Below, piece by piece: positions 1-8,026 of a DNA stretch of 36,750 bases. Positions within the stretch are counted from its first letter, which is position 1, and each line of letters starts with the position of its first letter. The translations under genes and the position numbers were made by a program. Source of the stretch: an uncultured Collinsella sp. (GTDB taxonomy: Bacteria; Actinomycetota; Coriobacteriia; Coriobacteriales; Coriobacteriaceae). Under the pieces are notes generated by a model. The model made no database searches. It had not been told where the DNA came from and saw only the letters and a program-made list of their open reading frames with translations. The stretch is from assembly GCA_902495085.1 (NCBI GenBank), contig CABUWA010000005.1, forward strand, positions 1-36,750, in the 5' to 3' direction.

Positions 1-1589
1 AGCGAGGCCGGGCCCGAGGTGATGCTGCACCCGGAGGCCGAGGCCGCGACGGCCATGGATCCGTCCGCCGCGCTCGCCACCCGGTAGGCGCCGTCGTCGA
101 CGGCGCGGGGCAGGGCCGCTATTTTGTAATCAGCTATCAGGTCGTACTTGGCGCTCCATTTGATATTCGATTCTTTGGTGACGTTCGAAGTCGCAGTAAG
201 TTCAACTTTGGTGCCACCGGTCTCCCACTCTCTCCGATTCATCGCATGCGCAACGATCCCGTTCTGAATCCCCGAGATGCTCGGCGGGAAGGACTGGTTG
301 TCGGCGTCAATGTAAAAGCTCTCTTCCTTGGCATCCAAGTGCTGCTGAATGCGGTCGGCATACTTTTCGGCCCATTCATCGGCCTTGCCGTTTCGCACAA
401 AGTAATTGTTGGACAGGTCGGTCGAGCGGTAGGCGTAGCCGTTCTTTTGGTAGTTAGCCGTGTGGTCGGAGTGGGCGATTGCCATGAGTTCGTCGGTTAG
501 GCCAAAGTACAGGTGGCGCTGGTCCAGGTCTCCGTACCAGTTGTCGCTGGTGTCGTCCCAGGTTAGGTCCATCTGGCACCATTTGCCGTCGATCCTTACG
601 GCGTTCCAGGTGTGACCGTTGCCGGTGATGCGGCCGTTGGCGATGCCCGCGGCGTCAAGGAGCTTGGAGTAGATGCGCTGGTAGCTCTCGCAGGTGCCCT
701 GGTGGCGCGTGAGGCCGCTTTCGGCCGAGCACCAGTTAAGGCTGTGGTCGTACTCCAGCTGGTCGAGCGTCCAGTCGTGGAGCCACAGCGCCATGTCGTA
801 TTCCGAGCCGTTTGTCTCTTGCCTGCACTGGGCAACGGCGTCGTTGACGATCTGCGTGACGCTCGGGCGGGCGGCGTCGTTTACGGTCACCTCCGCCGTG
901 GTGCGCAGGTAGTAGATTCCCTTGTCGTTTTGGGGGTCGCTTCTGTCGTTGTCCATAAAGTAGAAGTAGATGCGGTATGTGCCCGATGCTGTGAATTCAA
1001 AGGTAAAGTCGTGGCCCGTGGTGCCCAGACTGTAGTAGCTGGCCCATGCCGGGCGCGACGGGTCGCAGATGCTTTCATGGCTGCCGCCGTCCCAGTAGGT
1101 GGGTACGTCCATGCGCGCCTTGGCCTGGGACGAGCCGTTGGTCTGGGTTACGTGGAAGGTCGTCGCGGTGCCCGCGGGGGCGTCGTTCCACGAGACGGTG
1201 AAGGTGACGCCGTTTTGGGTTGCGGTGGCGGAGTGGGCGTAGCCGGTTTGTGACGTGGTGGAGATTTCGGCGGGCGTGCCGTTGGTTTGGGCGCGGAGGG
1301 ATGGGGTGGGGGTGGTGGTTGCGGCGGTGGTGTCGTCAGCGTTTTCCGTGTTGGCTGCGCTGGTGCCGGTGGATGTTGCGGTGCTGTCCTCTATGGTATC
1401 TGCTGTCGCACTTGTGTTGGTGCCGTCTTCGGCCTTGCCTGTGTCGCTGCTCGCGGCGTCGGCTTGCGCCTGCTGCCCGGCTGTTGCCTGAGGTTGGGCG
1501 GCATCCGCTATGGCTGCCATGGGCATCGTCGAGCTGACCATGGACGTGCACGCGATCGCGCAGATCAGGTAGTAAAGGGGTCGTTTCAT
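1..1589 (-). CDS. Secreted transglutaminase-like domain protein (3' end beyond window)
   Basis: Reading the minus strand from ATG at 1589 the frame stays open to base 1 (529 codons), so the C-terminus lies outside the window. A signal peptide (MKRPLYYLICAIACTSM..., probable cleavage near residue 29) is followed by a Thr/Ala/Ser-rich linker to about residue 105. A beta-rich domain follows, then a transglutaminase-like core with a recognisable triad: Cys300 (HQGTCESY), His326 (GNGHTWNAV) and Asp341 (MDLTWDD). After about residue 490 the sequence resembles ricin-like or beta-trefoil modules (VDDGAYRVASAADG). Family knowledge: such exported proteins act at the cell surface as peptidases or crosslinkers; the substrate is unknown. 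A GAGAGG motif lies upstream of the ATG. The last ~118 bases are much more GC-rich than the rest of the gene. The class call is confident, the precise function is not. Confidence 0.85.
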   Translation of the reverse strand, partial: MKRPLYYLICAIACTSMVSSTMPMAAIADAAQPQATAGQQAQADAASSDTGKAEDGTNTSATADTIEDSTATSTGTSAANTENADDTTAATTTPTPSLRAQTNGTPAEISTTSQTGYAHSATATQNGVTFTVSWNDAPAGTATTFHVTQTNGSSQAKARMDVPTYWDGGSHESICDPSRPAWASYYSLGTTGHDFTFEFTASGTYRIYFYFMDNDRSDPQNDKGIYYLRTTAEVTVNDAARPSVTQIVNDAVAQCRQETNGSEYDMALWLHDWTLDQLEYDHSLNWCSAESGLTRHQGTCESYQRIYSKLLDAAGIANGRITGNGHTWNAVRIDGKWCQMDLTWDDTSDNWYGDLDQRHLYFGLTDELMAIAHSDHTANYQKNGYAYRSTDLSNNYFVRNGKADEWAEKYADRIQQHLDAKEESFYIDADNQSFPPSISGIQNGIVAHAMNRREWETGGTKVELTATSNVTKESNIKWSAKYDLIADYKIAALPRAVDDGAYRVASAADGSMAVAASASGCSITSGPAS

Positions 1590-1901
1590 AGCGGAGCCTC
1601 TCGGTGAGCAGCCAATAGGGTCCGAAGGCAGCTCCAGGCCAGCACTCCGCACATATTTTGTTGGGGTTTATTTTACGGGAGCCCCAGTCAACATCAACGA
1701 ACTTTCTGGGGAATGTTGGGGAGGGGAGGGAGCGGACTGGGGATTGGTGTTCATAAGAGACAGGGCCTTGCGTGCAAATAACCTTCTTAGGATTGCTATT
1801 GCGATTTAGAAGCCACTCGAAGCGGTTGCGCCTCACACTCGGTACAACACGAGGCGTGCTAGATTATTGGTAGCCATAAACCCTAACGGTCGGGAGGCTG
1901 C
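1590..1901. other. Intergenic region between divergent genes; left edge of the defence island
   Basis: About 310 bases separate the divergent transglutaminase-like gene and gajA. I see no convincing ORF or terminator. The stretch 1715-1745 is G-rich on the plus strand. Composition falls from the GC-rich left gene to the AT-richer island here. A TAGATT at about 1859-1864 could be a -10 box for gajA, but no good -35 accompanies it. The gajA Shine-Dalgarno GGGAGG is at 1892-1897. Confidence 0.5.
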
Positions 1902-3635
1902 ATGAGGATCTCTAAACTGAAGATTGAGAACTATCGGAATCTCGATGGTGTTGCGATTAGTTTTGACGAGGACGTGACCTATATTGTCGGCGAGAACAAT
2001 CTCGGCAAAACGAATGTGCTCGACTTGCTCAATACAATCTTCAACCAAGCGATGATCAGCGAAGAAGATTTCGCAGACACCGAAAAGCGATCAGGTGCTG
2101 TAGTAACTTTAAAGATGGACGAGGACGAGATCGGAATATCGGGGATCGACATCGATCCTACGACTGGAAACACCATTACCGTCTGCGCCTTTGCTGACGA
2201 TCCGGATTCTCGAATAGAGTTTGTGGCCGAGGAAAGCGGGGAAAAGATCTCCCCTTCTTTTATGAGATCCGTTCACATGTTCAGGTACTCTACTGCATCT
2301 TTCAATAGGGGAGACTTGGCGTTTGACGGTACGCGCGGCGTCGGTAAAGTTCTCTCCAAAGGTATCGCTCTTTACCTGGATAAGGAGGGCAAAGAGGTCT
2401 TTGACTTTCTGGATGGGAGCGAGCTCGAAGGTCTGGTTGCAGATCTCGGCGAAATCGTCGGCGACGTCCCGATCCTGTCATCATATGGTGTGAGGCCTGG
2501 CGTCGATTCATCGGATGGCGGAACGCTTGGAAGTTTGGTTACCTTGCTTGACAAGAGGGGCGTTCATTTTAAAAAGGCAGGGGTAGGCTTGCAGTACCTC
2601 GCTATTGCCTCGCTCTCGATAATCGAGAGCATTATGCGTCTTTCGCCTAAACGCCTTCAAGAGAGCCTTTGCTCAGATGATGATGACAGACGCGTGCTGC
2701 ATGCCGTTCTGGCTTATGACGAACCCGAAGCCCACCTTCACCCGTATATGCAGAGGCGTCTCTCGAAGAGCTTGCATAGGATTTGCGAAGGGAAGGATGA
2801 TAGATTCAATGCTCTTCTAAAGGGCTATTTCGGAATTGATTCAATCAAAGCTCAGCTGATCATGGTGACGCATTCGCCTAACATTCTGGCTCGCGGCTAT
2901 AAGAACATTGTGCGATTCGGGCAGGGCGAAAATTCGCCGAAGGTCATATGCGGTAGGGATATTGACCTGTCCGACAAGGTTGAAAAGCATCTTATGCTGA
3001 ACTTTGAGTCGATACGAGAGGCCTTTTTCGCGCGGTCGGTTTTGGCTTTTGAGGGGCAGACAGAGTCTGGAGCCATTCCGGTGTTCGCTCGCAACCTTGG
3101 GATGGATCTGGATGAGTATGGAGTTGTGCCTATCAGGGCCGGTGGGAAAAAGAACGTTAAACCACTCTGTGAACTTCTGGGTAAGTTCGAGATTCCAAAT
3201 TATTCAATTGTCGACAGAGATGAGGATGAGCTGCAAGAAACTTCTGAAGACCATATAACGACAACCGAACGGGATTTCGAAGGTGAGGTCGTTGACTCGT
3301 TCTTCGCTAGCGATAACCAGGGTGCGTTTATTGCGCTTCTTGAGTCGATTGATCCTTTTCAGAGGGCAACTTGCATCAAGGGGAATAGTAAAGCTTTGAA
3401 AAGCGCCTGTGCTGTCTACGGCGTTAACTTGCGGGACTCTGAATACGATTTCCGGGGATCGGAGTTTGACGGGTTATTCGCAGACACGCCCAAATCACGT
3501 GCGCTTATGTATGCATGGCTTTCATCGAACAAGGGCGTCGTGTCTGGCGTCGCCCTCGCGGAGGCTCTTGGTGCTAATGGCGTTCCCACATGTTACAAAA
3601 GTATTATTCGCAAGGCCGTGGGGCTCGAATGCTGA
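1902..3635 (+). CDS. gajA: Gabija system nuclease GajA (OLD-family ATPase-TOPRIM)
   Basis: 577 aa, very close to the ~578 aa of described GajA proteins. The N-terminal ABC/OLD-type ATPase shows Walker A GENNLGKT (residues 30-37), Walker B VLAYDEPEAHLHP (about 269-281) and an H-loop VTHSPNILAR. The C-terminal TOPRIM domain starts at about residue 381 (LAFEGQTESG) and carries the acidic metal cluster IVDRDEDE (about 436-443). Known for the family: GajA is a sequence-specific DNA nicking endonuclease, inhibited by nucleotides, that forms a large complex with GajB and fires when phage replication depletes NTPs. The start is supported by GGGAGG just upstream. The gene overlaps the UvrD-like helicase gene gajB, the diagnostic Gabija arrangement. 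An unrelated OLD nuclease is unlikely given that partner. Confidence 0.88.
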   Translation: MRISKLKIENYRNLDGVAISFDEDVTYIVGENNLGKTNVLDLLNTIFNQAMISEEDFADTEKRSGAVVTLKMDEDEIGISGIDIDPTTGNTITVCAFADDPDSRIEFVAEESGEKISPSFMRSVHMFRYSTASFNRGDLAFDGTRGVGKVLSKGIALYLDKEGKEVFDFLDGSELEGLVADLGEIVGDVPILSSYGVRPGVDSSDGGTLGSLVTLLDKRGVHFKKAGVGLQYLAIASLSIIESIMRLSPKRLQESLCSDDDDRRVLHAVLAYDEPEAHLHPYMQRRLSKSLHRICEGKDDRFNALLKGYFGIDSIKAQLIMVTHSPNILARGYKNIVRFGQGENSPKVICGRDIDLSDKVEKHLMLNFESIREAFFARSVLAFEGQTESGAIPVFARNLGMDLDEYGVVPIRAGGKKNVKPLCELLGKFEIPNYSIVDRDEDELQETSEDHITTTERDFEGEVVDSFFASDNQGAFIALLESIDPFQRATCIKGNSKALKSACAVYGVNLRDSEYDFRGSEFDGLFADTPKSRALMYAWLSSNKGVVSGVALAEALGANGVPTCYKSIIRKAVGLEC

Positions 3636-5446
3636 TGAGTCAGACTGACCTGCGGGATAGTGTTAGAGCCAAGATTGAGGCGCGCTGTGGTGGGGATGCG
3701 TCGCAGTGCTCCGCGATTTTCTCGCCATCAAAGAGGGTGTTCGTGGAGGCGCCGGCAGGCTACGGGAAGACCACGGTGATGACTGGGCGGGCTTGCTGGC
3801 TGCTGGCATCTGGCGAAGTCCATCCGCCAAAAAGGATTTTGGCCCTGACCTTTAGTGTTGCCGCCGCGCGGAGGATGCGTATGGATTTGGGCATCACTAT
3901 GTCGGCACTTCCTGGTCCCGTGGCCAAGTGTTTTGAGGACAGCGTCATGGCGACCAACTTCCACGGCTTTGCTTGGGCTCTGCTACGCAGATACTGGAAA
4001 TCGCTCTCGCTCCCAGTGAACGTTGGCGAGCTCTCTATGGTTGATGACAACAGCGTCGTTAGCGAGCTGGTTTCGCGAGGTGGCAGGCTGACCTGGGATG
4101 AAAAGAATGCCGTTGACGACTTCCTCCGCTTCATGAGAAACGGTCAGGAAATGGACTTGAGGCGTGTGATGTTTTCCTTTAATAGGATCATCAAGGAAAG
4201 GTTTGCATCGAACGGTCTCTTGCCATACTCCGCAATGATTTCCCTTGCAATTGAATTGCTCGCTCATTTTCCCAAGTTAAGGTCCTATCTGTCGGCAGCA
4301 TATCCTGTTGTGCTTGTCGACGAGGCGCAGGACACGAATGCGTTGTGCTATGTCTTCCTAAAGGGTCTGATTTCTGATGAGTCGGGGATCTGCATGTTCG
4401 GCGACCCCATTCAGCGTGTTTATGGTTTTATTGGTGCAATGGAAGGCTTAAAGGCAAAGGCCACTACCGACCTGCGTCTAACGCCGTTGGAACTCGAGCA
4501 TAACCATAGGTTTTCTGGGAGATCTATCGTCGGAGAGCTCGGTGCTGCGATTCGCTCCAACATGAAGGGCACCATTGCCGGCGGTACGCCCCGACTTCCC
4601 ATATTTGTTGGCTCTACTCAGCAAGACGAAGCGACTGCCATCGTTTCCAAGGTTACGGCGCTCGCTCAAAGCAGTGGCGGGAGGATTGCGATTCTTGTTC
4701 GTAAGCGTGGTGCCCTTGCCGATCTCATTATGGAAGAGCTTGCTAAAGAAGGTATCTCTTACTTCAACGGACTCTTCTCGGATACAAGTCGGGGGTTCAT
4801 CGAATTCAATGCGTTTGCTTTATCCAGGATTACCGATGCAGTGTCTGGAGAAAAGGGCGTCAGCCGGTCTGCTGCGGACAAAATAATCGACTCCATCTCT
4901 GATGAGCTGCTGACTGGCTCCAGGAGATTCGAGTATGGGCGGTCCTATGCCATGCTTCTTGGAGCGCTGCGGAAACATCTTAAAAATGACTGCGTCGCGA
5001 TGGGACCTTCGGAGCGCTTCGACTATATCGTTAGTATCTTTTCCGAGGGCTCCCTGCGACGTTTCTCCGATTACCTTGATGTGGGCATCTCCATGATGAC
5101 CGTTCACTCCGCTAAGGGGCTCGAGTGGGACACTGTTTTCATTCCGGGCGTTACGCGTTTCGATTGGCCTGGAGTGATTTGCTCTCGGTGCGAAAGAGCT
5201 GGTATATGCTCGCGTTCTGCGTATGGATGCCGGATCGTTGATGCGATGAATATGCCAGACGGGCTTATTGAGGAAATGGGCCTGCTGTACGTCGGCGTCA
5301 CTCGCGCCCGTAAAGCGGTATATGTCTCCGCTTCTATGCAGCGCAGGACAAATAACGGGAACTATCAGGTTGCTTGCCCCTCTTGCCTAACGTCTCTTCC
5401 AGGCATTGAGCCTGTAAGTTGGACGGTCATGGACGGAGAGGGGTGA
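3629..5446 (+). CDS. gajB: Gabija system helicase GajB (UvrD/Rep family)
   Basis: Superfamily 1 helicase. The N-terminus has a Q-motif-like segment, then Walker A APAGYGKT (about residues 40-47), motif Ia LALTFSVAAA, motif II VLVDEAQDT (about 229-237), motif V MTVHSAKGLEWD and motif VI YVGVTRARK (about 553). Start choice: ATG 3629 sits 5 nt after GGGG and overlaps the gajA stop; ATG 3635 (TGATG) is an equally possible start two codons on, and an earlier ATG at 3590 lacks spacing. At about 605 aa it is longer than the ~494 aa Bacillus GajB. A Cys cluster (CSRCERAGICSRSAYGC, about 518-534) sits between motifs V and VI, and CPSC lies near the C-terminus, suggesting a metal-binding insertion. Known role: GajB partners GajA and senses DNA termini or unwinds DNA during anti-phage action. 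Translational coupling to gajA is inferred from the overlap. Confidence 0.85.
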   Translation: MLMSQTDLRDSVRAKIEARCGGDASQCSAIFSPSKRVFVEAPAGYGKTTVMTGRACWLLASGEVHPPKRILALTFSVAAARRMRMDLGITMSALPGPVAKCFEDSVMATNFHGFAWALLRRYWKSLSLPVNVGELSMVDDNSVVSELVSRGGRLTWDEKNAVDDFLRFMRNGQEMDLRRVMFSFNRIIKERFASNGLLPYSAMISLAIELLAHFPKLRSYLSAAYPVVLVDEAQDTNALCYVFLKGLISDESGICMFGDPIQRVYGFIGAMEGLKAKATTDLRLTPLELEHNHRFSGRSIVGELGAAIRSNMKGTIAGGTPRLPIFVGSTQQDEATAIVSKVTALAQSSGGRIAILVRKRGALADLIMEELAKEGISYFNGLFSDTSRGFIEFNAFALSRITDAVSGEKGVSRSAADKIIDSISDELLTGSRRFEYGRSYAMLLGALRKHLKNDCVAMGPSERFDYIVSIFSEGSLRRFSDYLDVGISMMTVHSAKGLEWDTVFIPGVTRFDWPGVICSRCERAGICSRSAYGCRIVDAMNMPDGLIEEMGLLYVGVTRARKAVYVSASMQRRTNNGNYQVACPSCLTSLPGIEPVSWTVMDGEG

Positions 5447-5479
5447 TTTGTGGCGGCATGGAGCGTGCCTACTGTTGGC

Positions 5480-5513
5480 GCGAGGTCCGGTCAGTGGCCT
5501 GGCCGGACCTCGC
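5480..5513. terminator. Perfect 11-bp hairpin downstream of gajB
   Basis: GCGAGGTCCGG (5480-5490) and CCGGACCTCGC (5503-5513) pair perfectly around a 12-nt loop. It lies 34 nt after the gajB stop and just before the end of the convergent minus-strand ORF, the position expected of a bidirectional terminator. There is no clear U-tract on either strand, so factor-dependent termination or a 3'-end stabiliser is also possible. Confidence 0.5.
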
Positions 5514-5531
5514 TGGGTGTGAAGAGGCCGT

Positions 5532-5882
5532 TCAGTGCGAAATATAGTGACTTAGGGCTTCGGAAAGTTCGTCTCTCAGGTCGCCTTCCAACAAGGAAAT
5601 TGCACGATCGACATAGATTTTGTTATCAATACCAAAGTAATGGCCAACGCTTGTTGCAAGAGACTTGTCGTTAAATAGCCCGAGAATCTCATTGTAATCT
5701 TGCTCTTCAATGGCCTGTTGATATCTGTTGTTAACGTCCTTTTCTATATTCGCAATATCAATTAAGGATGCTATGCCATCGGCAGTCAGCTGCTCATTAT
5801 CCGAAATAGTTATTCCGGAAAGTGCCCCCTTTACGCCTGCTACGAGCGCTTCCGATGATTGCTTGCTTGCTGAACCTTTCAA
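5532..5882 (-). CDS. Hypothetical protein or C-terminal gene relic
   Basis: A 116-codon minus-strand frame that reads like a real soluble protein: helical, acidic, with balanced composition (QQAIEEQDYNEILGLFND; ISLLEGDLRDELSEALSHY). I do not recognise a family. The only available start is TTG at 5882, directly preceded in frame by TAA and without a Shine-Dalgarno sequence. It may therefore be the surviving 3' part of a larger gene rather than an intact one. It converges on gajB, with a strong hairpin between the two. No signal peptide or membrane segment is visible. Its neighbours suggest defence-island cargo, but nothing in the sequence shows a function. Confidence 0.45.
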   Translation of the reverse strand: MKGSASKQSSEALVAGVKGALSGITISDNEQLTADGIASLIDIANIEKDVNNRYQQAIEEQDYNEILGLFNDKSLATSVGHYFGIDNKIYVDRAISLLEGDLRDELSEALSHYISH

Positions 5883-5933
5883 TTACATATGACTTGAATA
5901 TCGCGAAACAGCACCGCCGTTATTACGCCTGGG

Positions 5934-5959
5934 CACCGGGGTCGACATAAGCCCCGGTG
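5934..5959. repeat. Perfect 8-bp inverted repeat upstream of the orphan ATPase gene
   Basis: CACCGGGG (5934-5941) and CCCCGGTG (5952-5959) pair around a 10-nt loop in the 200-nt gap before the ATPase gene. A second small inverted repeat (AGCAGC...GCTGCT) occurs around 6015-6038. The GC-rich stem has no T-run after it. It could be a terminator for upstream transcription or a regulator-binding site; I cannot tell which. Confidence 0.4.
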
Positions 5960-6082
5960 ACGCTATATTGCTAGCGGTCCATTCTCTATTAAAGGTACCT
6001 ATGCTCGCACGCTGAGAGCAGCGGTAATATTGCTGCTATGCGTACAGAAAGGGCTGTGTCGTAAAACAGGGAGGGGCTTACG

Positions 6083-7855
6083 ATGGCGAGGATTACCGGT
6101 ATTACGTGCAACCACGTCAAGGGGATTAATCATCTTGACATACCATGTGATTTTTATCCGAACAAGCCTAACTTTCTTGTAGCACCAAACGGGTCAGGCA
6201 AGTCTTCGCTTGCGACGGCGTTCGCATCCCTTAACACCAGGCGACTAAAATTGGCAGACGCGGATCGTTATAACGGGGAGGACTGGGACGACACCTCCTT
6301 GTCCGTGACTTTTGCCGATGGCGTGACATTAAGTGCTAATGCTAATTCGAATGAAATTGCGAGTAGGGTAGACGTGCAGGTTGTCCGCTCGGGGCTGTAT
6401 GCAAATATGACGAACCGCCGGGTGGGGCCAAGGGTTCTTAGCCAAACGAAGATGAGCGTCCAGCAGTGCGTTCTCTACGAGAAAGTGCCAGCTAATGTCC
6501 GCTTGAACTATTCAGTCACTGCGGAACGACAGAAGTATGCGTCGGCCTTACGCGGGAGAATGGATAACCTTGCCGAAGCATTCAAGAGCTATGAGTTCCT
6601 TAGTGAGCTCCTCAGCTGCGATGCGGTTTTTAAAGTGACTACGGGTCCCCGCTACGCTGCGGCAATTAATAATTTCTTTAAAGGTGTCATTTCGCTCGAA
6701 ACAGGCATGGGCGGTGATATTACTGAGGCTGAAGTTCTCAGTTACATTTCTTCTGTAAAGCCGCTGATCTCAATTAAGGAAATCCTTGATCGTTGGTATC
6801 CCGCGAAGGGGGATATCTCGAACTGCATGAACGCGATACAGGTTAATAGATTTATCGAGAGGAAGCGTAACGAGATAAAGGAGGCCTGTTCATATCTTCG
6901 ATTCCGCAAGATTAAGGATGATATCAATGAGATGCTCCATTTGCTGAACAGAACCAGGTATGGGGTCGTGGCTAAAGTCAGGAACCATCAGCTCGTCGTT
7001 GATTTCCCCGATTGGGATGAGGCCTCTAACGGCGAAATCGATGTACTCCAGCTGTGTGTTGCGCTATTTCGAGCGCGGGCGAGGTTTACTGATAAAGATG
7101 ACGCTCTATTGCTTATCGATGAGGTCTTCGATTACCTTGACGATGCCAATCTGCTTGTCGCCCAGCACTTCCTGCTGGAGATGATGAAGCAGTTCAAGAA
7201 TTCCGGGAAGAACCTTTATGTCATCATCTTGACTCATCTTGACCCAGGCCTCTTTAAGAGTTTTCGTTTCAAAAGCTTCCATACCTCATACATTCCTAAT
7301 TCAGGTGGCGACTCTGTAAATGGGTGTTTGAATAAGCTGCTCGTTGACAGAAATAGGTGTAAGAAGGAACTCTCTGAAATTTATAACTCGGTTTCCTCCC
7401 ATTACCTTCATTTCTCTGACCGTGACACAGTCTCTGAAGATGTCTTGGATTATATTGCCAAGCAGGGGCTTAAAGGTGAGCTGAAGAGCCCTTCATCGTT
7501 TCGGTGTGGTATGGAGGCAAAGCTCGGCGATTATTTCTCTGGAAAGCCCTTTGCTCCATCGGAAGTGTGCTGTGGCGTCAGGTTGGCTGTCGAGAGGCTC
7601 AGTTATGAGAAGCTGGCGGCAGATGATAAGCCTGGATTTCTGAAAATTAATACAGGGACCGAGGACAGGCTCCGTTATGCGAGTGAGCATGGAGTTGAGG
7701 TGCCAGAGACATTTCACCTGTTGGGCTCCATATACAACAGCTGCATGCATCTCTCCGGGAGGCCAGGGGAAACGGAGCTCGTCCAAAGAGAGCTAGGGAA
7801 TAACATCATCCGGCACATGATTGAGACGTCGTTGAAGGAATTCGGCTGGGCATAG
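6083..7855 (+). CDS. Orphan AAA/ABC-type ATPase, probable defence gene
   Basis: 590 aa. The N-terminus is a RecF/SMC-like nucleotide-binding domain with Walker A APNGSGKSS (residues 34-42). A mostly helical middle follows (about 150-290). A signature-like segment (GEIDVLQLCVALFRAR) precedes Walker B ALLLIDEVFDYLDD at about 340-353 and a switch-type ILTHLD. The C-terminal ~200 residues are Cys-containing, helical and unfamiliar, with no TOPRIM, HNH or PD-(D/E)XK motif that I can see. AGGGAGGGG precedes ATG 6083. It stands alone: the previous gene is convergent and the next starts about 170 nt later. By context it is a candidate single-gene anti-phage ATPase or an effector-less relative of OLD/RloC-type proteins; the biochemical role is unknown. 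The function call is weak, the ATPase call strong. Confidence 0.75.
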   Translation: MARITGITCNHVKGINHLDIPCDFYPNKPNFLVAPNGSGKSSLATAFASLNTRRLKLADADRYNGEDWDDTSLSVTFADGVTLSANANSNEIASRVDVQVVRSGLYANMTNRRVGPRVLSQTKMSVQQCVLYEKVPANVRLNYSVTAERQKYASALRGRMDNLAEAFKSYEFLSELLSCDAVFKVTTGPRYAAAINNFFKGVISLETGMGGDITEAEVLSYISSVKPLISIKEILDRWYPAKGDISNCMNAIQVNRFIERKRNEIKEACSYLRFRKIKDDINEMLHLLNRTRYGVVAKVRNHQLVVDFPDWDEASNGEIDVLQLCVALFRARARFTDKDDALLLIDEVFDYLDDANLLVAQHFLLEMMKQFKNSGKNLYVIILTHLDPGLFKSFRFKSFHTSYIPNSGGDSVNGCLNKLLVDRNRCKKELSEIYNSVSSHYLHFSDRDTVSEDVLDYIAKQGLKGELKSPSSFRCGMEAKLGDYFSGKPFAPSEVCCGVRLAVERLSYEKLAADDKPGFLKINTGTEDRLRYASEHGVEVPETFHLLGSIYNSCMHLSGRPGETELVQRELGNNIIRHMIETSLKEFGWA

Positions 7856-8026
7856 GCGGTCATTTACGCTCGTCGATGACGGGCGGGCGGCTTTGCAGCC
7901 CTTGGACAGTGCCTCTCCAGCATCCTATATGCCTTGCGGTGCTTGGCTGCGGCGTTCGCGGCGACCTTAGCTATTTTGAGATAATGAAAGCGCCTTACTT
8001 TGCTTTCTTCGGAAGGACGATGGTTA

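Noticed and set aside
5450..5674. 74-codon plus-strand ORF after gajB
   Set aside because: It covers the gajB hairpin and the reverse strand of the better minus-strand ORF, and has no ribosome site.
7861..7990. Short Arg/Ala-rich minus-strand frame ending in TAA in the gap before the STAND gene
   Set aside because: No start codon with a ribosome site, strongly biased composition, and too short to support as a gene.
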